This document shows, piece after piece, positions 52,134-64,000 of a stretch of 64,000 nt of DNA. Each line of letters starts with the position of its first letter. Positions within the stretch are counted from its first letter, which is position 1. The DNA comes from Pseudomonas azotoformans. GTDB lineage: Bacteria; Pseudomonadota; Gammaproteobacteria; Pseudomonadales; Pseudomonadaceae. The position numbers were made by a program, and so were the translations under genes. The notes beneath the pieces are model-generated. The model ran no database searches, was not told where the DNA came from, and saw only the letters and a list, made by a program, of their open reading frames with translations. Location: positions 6,487,501-6,551,500 of the forward strand of contig NZ_LT629702.1 of assembly GCF_900103345.1 (NCBI RefSeq). The letters are read 5' to 3'.

Positions 52134-53086
52134 GTCTGCTGCAAGTGCGCGACCTCAGTGTCATCGCCAACGATGCCGGGCGCGAGGTGACCCTGGTCGA
52201 CCGAGTGTCGTTCGACCTGGCCGAAGGCGAAATCCTCGGCCTGGTAGGGGAGAGCGGCTCAGGCAAGACCATGGCTTGTCGCGGCCTGATGCGCCTGCTG
52301 CCATCGCCCAGCCTGCGCGTGCAAGGCGGCGCAGTGCGGCTGGCCGGCCAAGACCTGTTGGCACTGGATGATGCTGGCATGCGCGCCGTGCGCGGCGGCC
52401 AACTGGGCATGATCTTCCAGAACCCCAGCAGCCACCTCGACCCGCTGATGCGTATCGGCGAGCAGATTGCCGAAGGCATTCGACTGCATCAAGGCGCGTC
52501 AAAAAAAGACGCACGATTGCAGGCTATCGACGTGCTGCGCCAGGTTGGCATCCCCGATCCCCAAGCGCGGGTCGACAACTACCCTCACGAGTTTTCTGGC
52601 GGCATGCGCCAGCGCGCAATGATCGCCGTGGCGCTGGGCTGCAACCCTAAAGTGCTGATCGCCGACGAGCCGACCACGGCCCTGGATGTGACGGTGCAGG
52701 CGCAGATCCTGCGGTTGCTGCTGGACCTGCGTGATCAGCGCGGCCTGTCGATCATCATGATTACCCATGACCTCGGCGTGGTGGCGCAAACCTGTGATTC
52801 CATCGCAGTGATGTATGCCGGGCGGCTGTGCGAGCACGGCAGCAAATACGACTTGCTGGCTCGACCGCAGCACCCTTACACCGCCGGCCTGATCGATTGC
52901 CAGCCCGCCCACAGCAGCGGCCACGCCTTGCTGCGCACGATCCCTGGGCAGCCGCCGTTGCTGGACGCATTGCCCGCCGGTTGCCGCTTCAACCCGCGCT
53001 GCCCGCAGGTCGGCGTCTTGTGCACCGAGGTGCTGCCACAAGGTGCGCGAGTGGCCTGTCATTACCCGTTGGGAGTGCAGCCATGA
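52130..53086 (+). CDS. Oligopeptide ABC transporter, ATPase 1 (DppD-like)
   Basis: 318-aa ATPase. Walker [16 protein letters not shown]-loop [12 protein letters not shown], signature [16 protein letters not shown], Walker [16 protein letters not shown], and the C-terminal oligopeptide-transporter extension with cysteines ([14 protein letters not shown]) that binds an Fe-S cluster in some homologues. ATGA overlap on the 5' side; its stop overlaps the next ATPase start by four bases. Confidence 0.93.
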   Translation: MSLLQVRDLSVIANDAGREVTLVDRVSFDLAEGEILGLVGESGSGKTMACRGLMRLLPSPSLRVQGGAVRLAGQDLLALDDAGMRAVRGGQLGMIFQNPSSHLDPLMRIGEQIAEGIRLHQGASKKDARLQAIDVLRQVGIPDPQARVDNYPHEFSGGMRQRAMIAVALGCNPKVLIADEPTTALDVTVQAQILRLLLDLRDQRGLSIIMITHDLGVVAQTCDSIAVMYAGRLCEHGSKYDLLARPQHPYTAGLIDCQPAHSSGHALLRTIPGQPPLLDALPAGCRFNPRCPQVGVLCTEVLPQGARVACHYPLGVQP

Positions 53087-54054
53087 GCCTGTTGCAGATC
53101 AAGGACCTTGAGGTGAAGTTTGCCGCCTCCGGCACCGGCGTGTTCGGCTTGAACAAGCAGTGGGTGAGGGCGGTGAATGGCGTGTCGCTGAACCTGGCGG
53201 CGGGTGAAACCCTGGGGCTGGTGGGTGAGTCCGGCAGTGGCAAAAGCACCCTGGGCCGCGCCATCCTGCACCTCAACCCGATCAGCGCCGGTCAGGTGTT
53301 GTTTGATGGCATCGACATGGCCCACGGCAGCGCCATCGATATCACTCGCCTGCGGCATGAAACCGCGATGATCTTCCAGGACCCGTACGCCGCGTTGAAC
53401 CCGCGCCACACCATCGGTGAAACCATCGCCGAGGTGCTGCGCGTGCAGCGCAAAGTCGCGCCAGAGCAAGTTGCAGCTCGTGTGAATGAACTGCTCGACC
53501 TGGTCGGCCTGCGCCCCGAACTGGCCAGCCGCAAACCCGGCTCCCTCAGCGGTGGCCAGTGCCAGCGCGTCGGCATTGCCCGGGCGCTGGCGGTGGAACC
53601 ACGTCTGATCATCGCCGACGAGTGCGTGGCAGCACTGGACGTGTCGATCCAGGGCCAGATCATCAACCTGCTGCTGGAACTGCAACAGCGCATGAACCTG
53701 GCGATCCTGTTCATCGCCCATGACCTGGCCATCGTGCGCCGCCTGTGTGACCGCGTGGCGGTGATGTACCTGGGCAAGATCGTCGAGGAGGGGCCAGTGG
53801 AGGCGGTCTTTACTTCACCGCGTCACCCGTACACGGCGGCGTTGATCCAGGCGATTCCCGAGATCGATCCGCATCGGCCGTTACCTACGCAGCCTTTGCC
53901 GGGTGAACCACCGAGCCCACTGAATTTGCCCACCGGCTGCGCCTTCCACCCGCGTTGCCGGCATGCCCGCGCCTTGTGTTCCGTGGTGTTGCCGCCAACG
54001 CATTTCCTGCACGAGCATCGGTACAGTTGCGTGCTTGAAGAACCTTTGCTTTAA
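53083..54054 (+). CDS. Oligopeptide ABC transporter, ATPase 2 (DppF-like)
   Basis: 323-aa ATPase. Walker [15 protein letters not shown] is standard, but the signature reads LSGGQCQRVGIARAL and Walker B reads LIIADECVAALDVS. Both carry cysteine where RQR's R and EP's P are usual (SGGQRQR, ADEPVSALD). The catalytic glutamate is kept. The C-terminal CAFHPRCRHARALC extension matches its partner. Completes the ATPase pair of the transporter. Confidence 0.92.
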   Translation: MSLLQIKDLEVKFAASGTGVFGLNKQWVRAVNGVSLNLAAGETLGLVGESGSGKSTLGRAILHLNPISAGQVLFDGIDMAHGSAIDITRLRHETAMIFQDPYAALNPRHTIGETIAEVLRVQRKVAPEQVAARVNELLDLVGLRPELASRKPGSLSGGQCQRVGIARALAVEPRLIIADECVAALDVSIQGQIINLLLELQQRMNLAILFIAHDLAIVRRLCDRVAVMYLGKIVEEGPVEAVFTSPRHPYTAALIQAIPEIDPHRPLPTQPLPGEPPSPLNLPTGCAFHPRCRHARALCSVVLPPTHFLHEHRYSCVLEEPLL

Positions 54055-54089
54055 CCCATCCCTGCCATTCATGAACAAGGAGTTATGAC

Positions 54090-55604
54090 ATGCAATCGCG
54101 CCACTTGAAGTTGCTCGCCGCCGCCACACTGACCGCCTGGTCGCTGACTGCCGGTTTCGCGCAGGCCGCCGGTGTACTGACCATCGGCTGCCGTGAAGAC
54201 AGCACCACGTTCGACCCGATCAAAAGCGCGCAAAACCGCGACACCTGGGTATTTGCCAATGTCTACGACACTCTGGTGCGCGTCGACAACCTGGGCACCA
54301 AGATGGAGCCGGGCCTGGCTGAAAGCTGGGATATCTCCAAGGACGGGCTGACTTACACCTTCAAACTGCGTGACGCAAAGTTCTCCGATGGCTCGGCCAT
54401 TACTGCCGACGATGCGGCGTTCAGCCTGCTGCGTATCCGCGACAACAAGGCGTCGCTGTGGGCTGATCCGTTCAACCTGATCAACACGGCCAAGGCGGCG
54501 GATGCGAAAACCCTGGTGGTCACCCTGAAAACCCCGGCTGTAGCCTTCCTCTCGCAACTGGCGTCGCCGACGGTGTCGATCCTGTCGGAAAAAGCCATGA
54601 CCAAGATGGGCGAAGACGCCTACTCGGAAAACCCGGTAACCTCCGGTGCGTTTACCGTGGACGAGTGGCGCAAGGGCGATCGGGTGATCCTGAAGAAGAA
54701 CCCGAACTTCTGGCAGGCAAAAAACGTGAGCCTGGATGGCGTGGAGTGGGTCTCCGTCACTGACGACAACACGCGCATGCGCATGGTGCAGAACAACGAG
54801 CTGGACACGGCGATCTTCGTACCGTTCTCGCGGGTTGAAGAGCTGAAGAAAGACAAGAACGTGGTGATCCACGCCGACCCGTCCACCCGTGAAGATCACC
54901 TGCTGATCAACCACGCCCACGGCCTGCTGGCCAAGCCGGAAGTGCGTCAGGCGCTGGACATGGCCATCGACAAACAATCGTTGGTGAAGACCGCCACCTA
55001 CGGTCAGGGCACTGTGGCCTATTCCTACATTCCAAAGGGCTCGCTGTACCACTACGCCAACAACCTGCAGCGTCCGTATGACCCGACCGCCGCCAAGAAG
55101 CTGCTGGAGCAGGCCGGTGCCAAGGACTTGAAGCTCAACTACGTGGTCAACGCCGGCAACGAGGCCGACGAGCAGATTGCGGTGATCATCAAGGACCAGT
55201 TGGCCAAGGTCGGTGTGACCGCCAACCTGCAAAAGGTCGACCCGACCCAGAGCTGGCAGATGCTGGTGGACGGTGAGTACGATATTTCGGTGATGTACTG
55301 GACCAATGACATCCTCGACCCGGACCAGAAGACCACCTTCGTGTTGGGCCACGACACCAACCAGAACTACATGACCCGCTACAAGAACGATAAGGTCAAG
55401 GACCTGGTGGCGCAGGCACGGATCGAGGCCGATCCGGTCAAGCGTGAGCAGATGTATGTGGAATTGCAGAAACTGGCGAAACAGGATGTGAACTGGATCG
55501 ACTTGTACTACAGCCCGTACATCAACATCTCACGCAAGAATGTGAGCAACTTCCTGCAGAACCCGTTGGGCCGCTTCACCCTCGAAGAAGTGGTGAAAAA
55601 CTAA
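54090..55604 (+). CDS. Peptide ABC transporter substrate-binding protein (DppA-like)
   Basis: 504-aa periplasmic binding protein of solute-binding family 5: signal peptide ending SLTAGFAQA, mature start AGVLTIGCREDSTTFDP, then FANVYDTLVRVDNLG, MEPGLAESWDISKDGLTYTF, and the closing C-terminal region INISRKNVSNFLQNPLGRFT. It sets transporter specificity; the ligand is not readable, but context suggests proline-containing or plant-derived peptides. It starts 35 bases after the ATPase stop with its own AAGGAG, giving extra translation of the binding protein. A REPIN follows. Confidence 0.92.
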   Translation: MQSRHLKLLAAATLTAWSLTAGFAQAAGVLTIGCREDSTTFDPIKSAQNRDTWVFANVYDTLVRVDNLGTKMEPGLAESWDISKDGLTYTFKLRDAKFSDGSAITADDAAFSLLRIRDNKASLWADPFNLINTAKAADAKTLVVTLKTPAVAFLSQLASPTVSILSEKAMTKMGEDAYSENPVTSGAFTVDEWRKGDRVILKKNPNFWQAKNVSLDGVEWVSVTDDNTRMRMVQNNELDTAIFVPFSRVEELKKDKNVVIHADPSTREDHLLINHAHGLLAKPEVRQALDMAIDKQSLVKTATYGQGTVAYSYIPKGSLYHYANNLQRPYDPTAAKKLLEQAGAKDLKLNYVVNAGNEADEQIAVIIKDQLAKVGVTANLQKVDPTQSWQMLVDGEYDISVMYWTNDILDPDQKTTFVLGHDTNQNYMTRYKNDKVKDLVAQARIEADPVKREQMYVELQKLAKQDVNWIDLYYSPYINISRKNVSNFLQNPLGRFTLEEVVKN

Positions 55605-55621
55605 ACCACACTGCTGAAAAA

Positions 55622-55711
55622 TGTGGGAGGGGGCTTGCCCCCGATAGCGGTGGGACAGTCACTGTATCTGTTGACTGATCCACTGCAATCGGGGGCAAGC
55701 CCCCTCCCACA
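55622..55711. repeat. REPIN, GGGAGGGGGCTTGCCCCC type
   Basis: TGTGGGAGGGGGCTTGCCCC and its mirror ending AGCCCCCTCCCACA, spacer about 45 bases, between the peptide-binding-protein gene and convergent yciK. Confidence 0.93.
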
Positions 55712-55732
55712 TTTGGTTTTACAATGTGCCGG

Positions 55733-56473
55733 TTATTGCGCGTCGAACGCCTGGCCGTTGATGCCGGCACTGTCCGGCCCCATCAGGTACAGGTACACCG
55801 GCATGATTTCTTCCGGAGCAGGCCGTTCCATCGGGTTTTCCCCTGGATACGCCTGGGCGCGCATGCTGGTGCGCGTGCCGCCTGGGTTGATGCTGTTGGA
55901 GCGTACCGCTGCCACATCCTCAAGCTCATCAGCCAAGGTTTGCATCAAGCCTTCGGTCGCAAACTTCGACACGCCATAGGCGCCCCAGTAAGCCCGGCCC
56001 TTGCGCCCGACGCTGCTGGAGGTGAACACCACCGACGCATCCTTCGACAGCTTGAGCAGCGGCAACAAGGTGCTGGTCAGCATGAACATCGCGTTGACGT
56101 TCACGTGCATCACCCGCATGAAATTCTCGCCGGACAACTGTTCGAGCGGCGTGCGCGGGCCGATGATCGAGGCGTTGTGCAGCAGGCCGTCGAGGTGGCC
56201 GAATTCCTTTTCGATCATCGCTGCCAGCTCATCGTATTGATGGGGCAGGGCGGTCTCCAGGTTGAAGGGGATCACCACTGGCTGTGGTTGGCCTGCGGCT
56301 TCGATTTCGTCATACACCTGGGCCAGGTTGGCTTCGGTCTTGCCCAGCAGCAGCACGGTCGCGCCGTGAGCGGCGTAGGTTTTCGCCGCCGCGGCGCCAA
56401 TCCCGCGACCGGCACCGGTGACCAGGATCACCCGGCCTTTGAGCAGTTCTGGACGTGCGGAGTAATCAAACAT
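55733..56473 (-). CDS. yciK: YciK-family short-chain oxidoreductase
   Basis: 246-aa classical SDR. The nucleotide-binding TGAGRGIGAAAAKTYAAHGA and the active-site YWGAYGVSKFATEG (Tyr-x3-Lys) are complete, with the catalytic Ser in VFTSSSVGRKG. YciK is conserved next to mupP-ubiG in gamma-proteobacteria; its substrate is not established. It is downstream of mupP in the same direction, separated by a REPIN. Confidence 0.9.
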   Translation of the reverse strand: MFDYSARPELLKGRVILVTGAGRGIGAAAAKTYAAHGATVLLLGKTEANLAQVYDEIEAAGQPQPVVIPFNLETALPHQYDELAAMIEKEFGHLDGLLHNASIIGPRTPLEQLSGENFMRVMHVNVNAMFMLTSTLLPLLKLSKDASVVFTSSSVGRKGRAYWGAYGVSKFATEGLMQTLADELEDVAAVRSNSINPGGTRTSMRAQAYPGENPMERPAPEEIMPVYLYLMGPDSAGINGQAFDAQ

Positions 56474-56535
56474 AAATAGCCTCGACAGAATTCAGCAGCT
56501 TATGAACCCCAAATCCGAAAACACTGAAGATCCCC

Positions 56536-56625
56536 TGTGGGAGGGGGCTTGCCCCCGATGAGGGCCTATCAGTCCGATAGGTGCGGGCTGGCACACCGCT
56601 ATCGGGGGCAAGCCCCCTCCCACAT
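56536..56625. repeat. REPIN inside the ubiG-mupP-yciK gene run
   Basis: TGTGGGAGGGGGCTTGCCCC and its mirror ending AAGCCCCCTCCCACA, spacer about 45 bases. Unlike most copies in the window it lies between two genes read in the same direction (mupP to yciK). Confidence 0.93.
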
Positions 56626-56658
56626 TGGGTCTTCATAGAGGGTGGGGGCGTTGAATAA

Positions 56659-57330
56659 TCAGCAACTGCACAGTGCGTTATCCAGCACCTTGCGCAGTTC
56701 CAGCGGGTGATCCACCACCACATCGGCGCCCCAATGGCGCGGGTTGTCGTCCGGGTGGATGTAGCCGTAAGTCACCGCGGCCGTGCGGGTGCCGGCGTCG
56801 CGGCCGGACTCGATATCACGCAGGTCATCGCCCACGAACAGCACGCTGGCCGGGTCCAGGCCGAGCATCTTGCAGGCCAGGATCATCGGCTCAGGGTCCG
56901 GCTTGCTGTTTTTCACATGGTCGGGGCAGATCAGCAGCGCCGAACGCTCAGCCAGGCCCAGTTGCTGCATGATCGGTTCGGCAAAGCGCAGGGGCTTGTT
57001 GGTGACCACGCCCCAGATCAGCTTGGACTTCTCGATGTCTTCCAACAGCTCGGCCATGCCGTCGAACAACTTGCTGTGGACCGCGCAGCCCTTGAGGTAG
57101 CGCTCGAGGAACTCCTGGCGTAGCTCTTCAAAGCCTGGGGATTCCGGGTCCATCGAGAAGGTCACCGCAACCATTGCCCGCGCACCGCCGGAGATTTCAT
57201 CGCGGATGTGCTGGGGGTTGATCGGCGGCAGGTCGCGGTCGGCGCGCATGGCCTGGCAGATGGCGATAAAGTCCGGCGCGGTATCCAGCAGGGTACCGTC
57301 CATGTCGAAGAGAACCGCTCGCAACTTCAC
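56659..57330 (-). CDS. mupP: N-acetylmuramic acid 6-phosphate phosphatase MupP
   Basis: 223-aa HAD phosphatase. Motif [15 protein letters not shown], motif [10 protein letters not shown], motif III lysine in [11 protein letters not shown], motif [15 protein letters not shown], all intact. It matches Pseudomonas MupP, which converts MurNAc-6P to MurNAc in the AmgK-MurU peptidoglycan-recycling route that bypasses MurA and contributes to fosfomycin tolerance. It follows ubiG by four bases, as in other pseudomonads. Confidence 0.92.
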   Translation of the reverse strand: MKLRAVLFDMDGTLLDTAPDFIAICQAMRADRDLPPINPQHIRDEISGGARAMVAVTFSMDPESPGFEELRQEFLERYLKGCAVHSKLFDGMAELLEDIEKSKLIWGVVTNKPLRFAEPIMQQLGLAERSALLICPDHVKNSKPDPEPMILACKMLGLDPASVLFVGDDLRDIESGRDAGTRTAAVTYGYIHPDDNPRHWGADVVVDHPLELRKVLDNALCSC

Positions 57331-57334
57331 AGGC

Positions 57335-58033
57335 TCACTCCTCGCGCAGGGTCTGGATCATGTAGTTGACGTCCACATCGTTGGCCAGCTTGTAGTGCTT
57401 GGTCAGCGGGTTGTAGGTCAGGCCGATGATGTCCTTGACGGTCAGCCCGGCCTGGCGGCTCCAGGCACCCAGCTCGGACGGACGGATAAATTTCTTGAAG
57501 TCGTGGGTGCCGCGCGGCAGCAGCTTCATGATGTATTCGGCGCCGATGATCGCGAACAGGTAGGCCTTGGGGTTGCGGTTGATGGTGGAGAAGAACACCT
57601 GGCCGCCGGGCTTGACCATGCGGAAGCAGGCGCGGATCACCGAGGACGGGTCGGGCACGTGTTCCAGCATTTCCAGGCAGGTGACCACGTCGAACTGCTC
57701 GGGCATTTCTTCGGCCAGGGCTTCGGCAGTGATCTGGCGGTATTCCACGCTCACCCCGGACTCCAACTGGTGCAATTGGGCCACGGCCAAGGGCGCTTCG
57801 CCCATGTCGATACCCATCACGGTCGCGCCGCGCTGAGCCATGGCTTCGCTGAGGATGCCGCCGCCGCAACCGACGTCCAGTACCTTCTTGCCGGCCAGGT
57901 TGACGCGCTCGTCAATCCAGTTGACCCGCAGCGGGTTGATGTCGTGCAAAGGCTTGAACTCGCTTTCGCGGTCCCACCAGCGGTGAGCCAGGGCTTCGAA
58001 TTTGGCGATTTCGGCGTGGTCGACGTTGCTCAT
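57335..58033 (-). CDS. ubiG: Ubiquinone biosynthesis O-methyltransferase UbiG
   Basis: 232-aa SAM-dependent methyltransferase performing both O-methylations of ubiquinone synthesis. The SAM-binding motif is [18 protein letters not shown]. The opening [20 protein letters not shown] and membrane-interacting [18 protein letters not shown] are typical. It lies between mtaD (65 bases upstream) and mupP (four bases downstream), forming one operon by position. Confidence 0.95.
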   Translation of the reverse strand: MSNVDHAEIAKFEALAHRWWDRESEFKPLHDINPLRVNWIDERVNLAGKKVLDVGCGGGILSEAMAQRGATVMGIDMGEAPLAVAQLHQLESGVSVEYRQITAEALAEEMPEQFDVVTCLEMLEHVPDPSSVIRACFRMVKPGGQVFFSTINRNPKAYLFAIIGAEYIMKLLPRGTHDFKKFIRPSELGAWSRQAGLTVKDIIGLTYNPLTKHYKLANDVDVNYMIQTLREE

Positions 58034-58097
58034 GGTGAATCCTCTAAATCTGATAAATCGGTTTGTCAGTCTTGAACGCCGGGGTTCAAGACCTTCG

Positions 58098-59429
58098 TTA
58101 TTCGCTGTGCCCGCTGATGCGTTGGCCCCAGGCGATGGCCGTGGCGGTCAACTGTTGTTCATCCATGCGGGTCAATTGCCGGTCGTCGAGCAATTGCTTG
58201 CCGGCGACCCAAAGGTGTTTCACGCAATCGCGTCCGGTGGCATATATAAGCTGTGAGACCGGATCATAGATCGGTTGTTGCGCCAGCCCCGACAGATCGA
58301 AAGCAACGATATCCGCCGCCTTGCCGACTTCCAGCGAGCCGATATCGCTTTCCAGGCCCATGGCCCGCGCACCATTGAGGGTGGCCATGCGCAGGGCGCG
58401 ATGGGCATCGAGTGCGGTGGCCGAACCGGCGACGGCCTTGGCCAGCATCGCCGCCGTGCGGGTTTCGCCCAACAGGTCGAGGTCATTGTTGCTGGCGGCG
58501 CCATCGGTGCCGATGGCCACATTCACGCCAGCCTGCCACAGACGCTCCACCGGGCAAAAGCCGCTGGCCAGTTTCAGGTTGGATTCCGGGCAATGGATGA
58601 CGCTGGTGTTGCTTTCTACCAGCAAAGCCAGGTCGTCCTCGCTGATTTGGGTCATATGAACGGCCTGGAAGCGCGGGCCGAGCAGGCCGAGCCGACCCAG
58701 GCGCGCCAATGGGCGCTCGCCGGTCTGTTCGACCGCTTGCTGCACTTCGAAGGCGGTTTCGTGAACATGCATATGGATCGCGGCGTCCAGTTCTTCGGCG
58801 ATCACTCGGATTTTTTCCAGGTTGTCATCGCACACTGTGTAAGGCGCGTGCGGGCCGAAGGTGATCTTGATGCGCGGGTGGTGCTTGAGGTCGCCGAACA
58901 GCTCGACACCCTGGCGAATCGCCTCGTCGGCGCTGCCGGCGCCGGGGATCGGGAAGTCGAGGATCGGAATCGCGATCTGCGCGCGCATGCCGCTGTTGTG
59001 CACACAATCGCTGGCGACCTTGGGGTAGAAGTACATGTCGGAGAAGCAGGTGATGCCGCCCTTGAGCTGTTCGGCGATGGCCAGGTCGGTGCCGTCGCGT
59101 ACGAAGGCTTCATCGACCCACTTGGCTTCGGCGGGCCAGATGTGTTTTTCCAGCCAGGTCATCAGCGGCAGGTCATCGGCCAGGCCGCGAAACAGGCTCA
59201 TCGCCGCGTGCCCGTGGGCGTTGACCAGGCCGGGGCTGAGCAGCATGCCAGGTAGTTCGCGGGTTTCCCTGGCGGCCAGTTTCAACGCCGCCTGGCGAGT
59301 CCCGATAAAGGCAATGCGCCCATCGCGGATGCCCAGGCCATGCTCCTTGAGCACCACGCCAGCGGGTTCGACAGGTACCAGCCAGGTGGGCAGCAACAAT
59401 AAGTCGAGCGGGGCGGCAGTGGCGGTCAT
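58098..59429 (-). CDS. mtaD: 5-methylthioadenosine/S-adenosylhomocysteine deaminase (TRZ/ATZ family)
   Basis: 443-aa amidohydrolase. Metal ligands are visible in [15 protein letters not shown] (HxH), in [14 protein letters not shown], and in the aspartate of [16 protein letters not shown]. It deaminates methylthioadenosine to methylthioinosine, the Pseudomonas route of MTA salvage. It is divergent from mtnA, which acts two steps later, with about 108 bases between. Confidence 0.9.
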   Translation of the reverse strand: MTATAAPLDLLLLPTWLVPVEPAGVVLKEHGLGIRDGRIAFIGTRQAALKLAARETRELPGMLLSPGLVNAHGHAAMSLFRGLADDLPLMTWLEKHIWPAEAKWVDEAFVRDGTDLAIAEQLKGGITCFSDMYFYPKVASDCVHNSGMRAQIAIPILDFPIPGAGSADEAIRQGVELFGDLKHHPRIKITFGPHAPYTVCDDNLEKIRVIAEELDAAIHMHVHETAFEVQQAVEQTGERPLARLGRLGLLGPRFQAVHMTQISEDDLALLVESNTSVIHCPESNLKLASGFCPVERLWQAGVNVAIGTDGAASNNDLDLLGETRTAAMLAKAVAGSATALDAHRALRMATLNGARAMGLESDIGSLEVGKAADIVAFDLSGLAQQPIYDPVSQLIYATGRDCVKHLWVAGKQLLDDRQLTRMDEQQLTATAIAWGQRISGHSE

Positions 59430-59499
59430 CGCAGGCTTCTTCCCAGGCAGCTATAAAAGAAGGGCGAAGTATACCCGAGCGTCCTGGCTGGCGGATCGC

Positions 59500-59505
59500 T
59501 ATAAT
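59500..59505 (+). promoter_or_regulatory. Probable -10 element of the mtnA promoter
   Basis: TATAAT, a perfect -10 hexamer 33 bases before the mtnA ATG. No good -35 is visible at 16-18 bases. Confidence 0.45.
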
Positions 59506-59537
59506 CGGCGGCTTTGTTTATGAGTGCGGAGTAAGGG

Positions 59538-60614
59538 ATGCGCGATCGACTGTTGGCAGCGGAGAAAGTGAAGGCCATCGATTGGCGTGATGGCGCACTG
59601 TACCTGCTCGATCAGCGTGCCTTGCCGTCCCGGGAAAGCTGGGTGGCCTGCGTGACGGTCGATGAAGTGGCTGCAGCCATTCGCTCGATGGTAGTGCGCG
59701 GTGCGCCGGCCATCGGCATCAGCGCCGCATATGGCCTGGTGCTGGCGGCCCGTGAGCGGATCGCCGAAGGCGGTGACTGGCAGGCTGCGTGGGAAGAAGA
59801 CTACGCATTGTTGGCCGATGCCCGACCCACCGCGTCGAACCTGTTCTGGGCGTTGAAGCGCATGCGTGATCGCCTGGATCGTGTGAAAAAGCACGCCGAC
59901 CCGCTGGCGGTGCTGGAGGCGGAGGCCATCGCTATCCATGAAAGTGACCGCGAGGCCAACCTGACCATGGCCCAGCTCGGCGTCGAGCTGATCCGCAAGC
60001 ACCAGGGCAATGCCCAGGCCATCCTCACCCATGGCAACGCGGGTGCCCTGGCGACCGGCGGTGTGGGGACGGCGCTCGGGGTGATTCGCGCGGCTTACCT
60101 CGAAGGCATGGTCGAGCAGGTCTACGCCAATGAAACCCGGCCCTGGCTGCAAGGTTCGCGGCTGACCGCCTGGGAGCTGGCGGGCGAGGGCATCCCGGTG
60201 ACGGTGAATGCCGACTCGGCCGGTGCGCATATCCTCAAGACCAAAGGCGTGACCTGGGTGATCGTCGGCGCCGACTGCATTGCCGCCAACGGTGATGTGA
60301 TCAGCAAGATCGGCACCTACCAGTTGGCCGTGTGTGCGATGCACCACGGCGTGCGTTTCATGGTGGTGGCGCCGAGTTCTACCCTGGACCTGATGATGGC
60401 CACTGGCGATGACGTTGCCTTGGAAGAACGCGATGCCGGTGAGTTGCTGGAAGTCGCCGGCCAGCGCTTCGCGGCGGATGTGGCGGCCTTCAATCCGGTG
60501 TTCGACGTGACCCCGGCTGACCTGATCGATGTGATCGTGACCGAAAAAGGCGTGGTCGAACGGCCGGACACCGCCAAGTTGGCCAAATTGATGTGCCGTA
60601 AACGCCTGCATTGA
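59538..60614 (+). CDS. mtnA: S-methyl-5-thioribose-1-phosphate isomerase MtnA
   Basis: 358-aa isomerase of methionine salvage, converting methylthioribose-1-phosphate to methylthioribulose-1-phosphate. Signatures: [39 protein letters not shown], and the catalytic region [20 protein letters not shown] with [21 protein letters not shown] precedes the ATG. Divergent from mtaD; a REPIN follows. Confidence 0.95.
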   Translation: MRDRLLAAEKVKAIDWRDGALYLLDQRALPSRESWVACVTVDEVAAAIRSMVVRGAPAIGISAAYGLVLAARERIAEGGDWQAAWEEDYALLADARPTASNLFWALKRMRDRLDRVKKHADPLAVLEAEAIAIHESDREANLTMAQLGVELIRKHQGNAQAILTHGNAGALATGGVGTALGVIRAAYLEGMVEQVYANETRPWLQGSRLTAWELAGEGIPVTVNADSAGAHILKTKGVTWVIVGADCIAANGDVISKIGTYQLAVCAMHHGVRFMVVAPSSTLDLMMATGDDVALEERDAGELLEVAGQRFAADVAAFNPVFDVTPADLIDVIVTEKGVVERPDTAKLAKLMCRKRLH

Positions 60615-60638
60615 GGGCGTCGATGCTTGTCAGATAGC

Positions 60639-60711
60639 GATCGGGGGCAAGCCCCCTCCCACACTTGAATCGTGAACACATTCAAAATGTGGGAGGGGGC
60701 TTGCCCCCGAT
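60639..60711. repeat. REPIN, short-spacer GGGAGGGGGCTTGCCCCC type
   Basis: GATCGGGGGCAAGCCCCCTC and its mirror ending GGCTTGCCCCCGA, spacer about 30 bases and very similar to the copy at 18062-18134 (both contain GTGAA-ACA-ATTCAAA), suggesting recent common descent. Confidence 0.92.
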
Positions 60712-60883
60712 TGGCGCTAAAAGTCAATAAATCCCTCCGATCCAGCCCGGAAAAATACCCCTGACCCAGCTCTGAGCCCCTCTCGTCGCCCTCAAGCCTG
60801 TCATCCGTCAACTTACTATGCTCCATGCGCATCAGGGGGATAGGTGCGTGGCGGCGATTGTGATAACATCCGGCGGTTTCCAG

Positions 60884-60903
60884 GGCTGCCCCGAGGGGCG
60901 GCC
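60884..60903 (+). promoter_or_regulatory. GC-rich hairpin in the gyrA leader region
   Basis: GGCTGCCCCGAGGGGCGGCC folds into an almost complete stem with one G-T wobble. It lies 15 bases after TAACAT (60864-60869), a possible -10, so it would be near the 5' end of a long gyrA leader. The rest of 60712-61038 shows no gene. Confidence 0.35.
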
Positions 60904-61038
60904 TATAACGTGCAGATCCGTGTCATAACTCGTTGATTTGTCGTAAGTCGTTGTCAGGCACTCTGCCGGCAGCGGCGAGCTTCGTTCGTCCCATATGGAT
61001 GTGACGAGGTTTCACCCGAAAAAGGAATCAGGCTTCTC

Positions 61039-63693
<2,655 letters not shown>

Positions 63694-63703
63694 GCGGACA
63701 CAC

Positions 63704-63737
63704 AGGGGGCGGATGAAGATTCGCCCCCTTGTTGTTT
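63704..63737 (+). terminator. Probable terminator after gyrA
   Basis: AGGGGGCG-(9 bases)-TCGCCCCCTTGTTGTTTG, starting ten bases after the gyrA stop. The T-rich tail is interrupted by G, so strength is uncertain. Confidence 0.65.
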
Positions 63738-63773
63738 GTCCGGATGGAAATGTCGATGCCCACATAGATCCCT

Positions 63774-63864
63774 TGTGGGAGCGGGCTTGCTCGCGATGGC
63801 GGACTGACATTCACTACCGATGTCGGCTGTTGGATCGCTTTCGCGAGCAAGCCCGCTCCCACAT
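63774..63864. repeat. REPIN, GAGCGGGCTTGCTCGCG type
   Basis: TGTGGGAGCGGGCTTGCTCG and its mirror GCGAGCAAGCCCGCTCCCAC with a spacer of about 45 bases, between gyrA and serC. Same subtype as the copy at 2349. Confidence 0.92.
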
Positions 63865-63924
63865 TGGATCGGGTGTCGCCTGATATGTTTGCGTGACTAC
63901 CACCAGATCAGAGTGAGATTGGAT

Positions 63925-64000
63925 GTGAGCAAGAGAGCCTATAACTTCTGTGCCGGTCCCGCGGCGCTTCCTGAAGCAGTCCTGCAGCGCGCGCAGGGTG
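63925..64000 (+). CDS. serC: Phosphoserine aminotransferase SerC, N-terminal part (cut by window edge)
   Basis: The first 25 codons from a GTG start read SKRAYNFCAGPAALPEAVLQ after the initiator and match the SerC N-terminus. SerC makes 3-phosphoserine in serine biosynthesis and acts in pyridoxine synthesis. The gene order gyrA-serC is typical of Pseudomonas. The rest lies outside the window. Confidence 0.93.
   Translation, partial: MSKRAYNFCAGPAALPEAVLQRAQG

Noticed and set aside
21762..60711. Repeated short palindromes considered as a CRISPR array
   Set aside because: Copies are kilobases apart at gene ends and occur as inverted pairs, which is REPIN and not CRISPR structure.

Overview
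The window looks like a chromosomal segment of a Pseudomonas of the fluorescens group. The evidence is GC-rich coding with NNC/NNG codon preference, gene neighbourhoods that match Pseudomonas gene order (lexA-psrA-nagZ; mfd-gap-sth-lolCDE; copSR-queF-mlaA-rssBC-tal; yciK-mupP-ubiG-mtaD-mtnA-gyrA-serC), and many REP/REPIN elements built on GTGGGAGGGGGCTTGC-like cores. No rRNA, tRNA, prophage, insertion sequence or CRISPR array was recognised.

Layout. (1) 0-18 kb is a core block: the 5' end of lexA with two SOS boxes, psrA with its own operator, nagZ, a mfd-csiV-SNF2 helicase operon, a long-form GAPDH, a CHI-like secreted protein, soluble transhydrogenase sth, a GDPD phosphodiesterase, a PilZ protein and lolC-lolD-lolE. 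(2) 18-28.6 kb is a second core block: copper two-component system copRS facing a cupredoxin across a cop-box, queF, a DUF4404-like protein, a HAD protein that has lost its catalytic aspartates, mlaA, a PilZ protein, an RssB-type response regulator/phosphatase with its STAS partner, transaldolase and dusA. (3) 28.6-35.7 kb is accessory: a ParDE-like and a VapBC toxin-antitoxin pair, small secreted or lipoproteins, an MFS exporter, malate:quinone oxidoreductase and a RidA protein. (4) 35.7-47.4 kb holds ppnN, an LpxO-like lipid A hydroxylase, the triclosan-tolerant enoyl reductase fabV, a HAD hydrolase, LysR regulators, an ArgD-like aminotransferase, and a nucleoside/nucleobase uptake group (punR-punC, a Tsx-like porin, an NCS2 permease). 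(5) 47.4-55.6 kb is a plant-associated module: a LuxR solo of the PipR/PsoR/OryR kind between two proline iminopeptidase genes, followed by a complete five-gene oligopeptide ABC transporter. Matching lux-box-like inverted repeats precede both peptidase genes. (6) 55.7-64 kb is a third core block: yciK, mupP, ubiG, mtaD, mtnA, gyrA and the start of serC.

How it fits together. The best candidate for an inducible ecological system is region 5: a plant-signal or peptide-responsive LuxR solo controlling proline-peptide cleavage and peptide import. Region 4 contains a coherent purine/pyrimidine salvage uptake set. Eleven REPINs of the main families, one long inverted pair of another family and two solitary REPs sit almost exclusively just 3' of genes. 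No RAYT transposase is visible, so they are presumably mobilised in trans.

Limits: all names come from reading translated sequence and from remembered families; no database search was run. Start codons were chosen from ribosome-binding sites and family length where possible.
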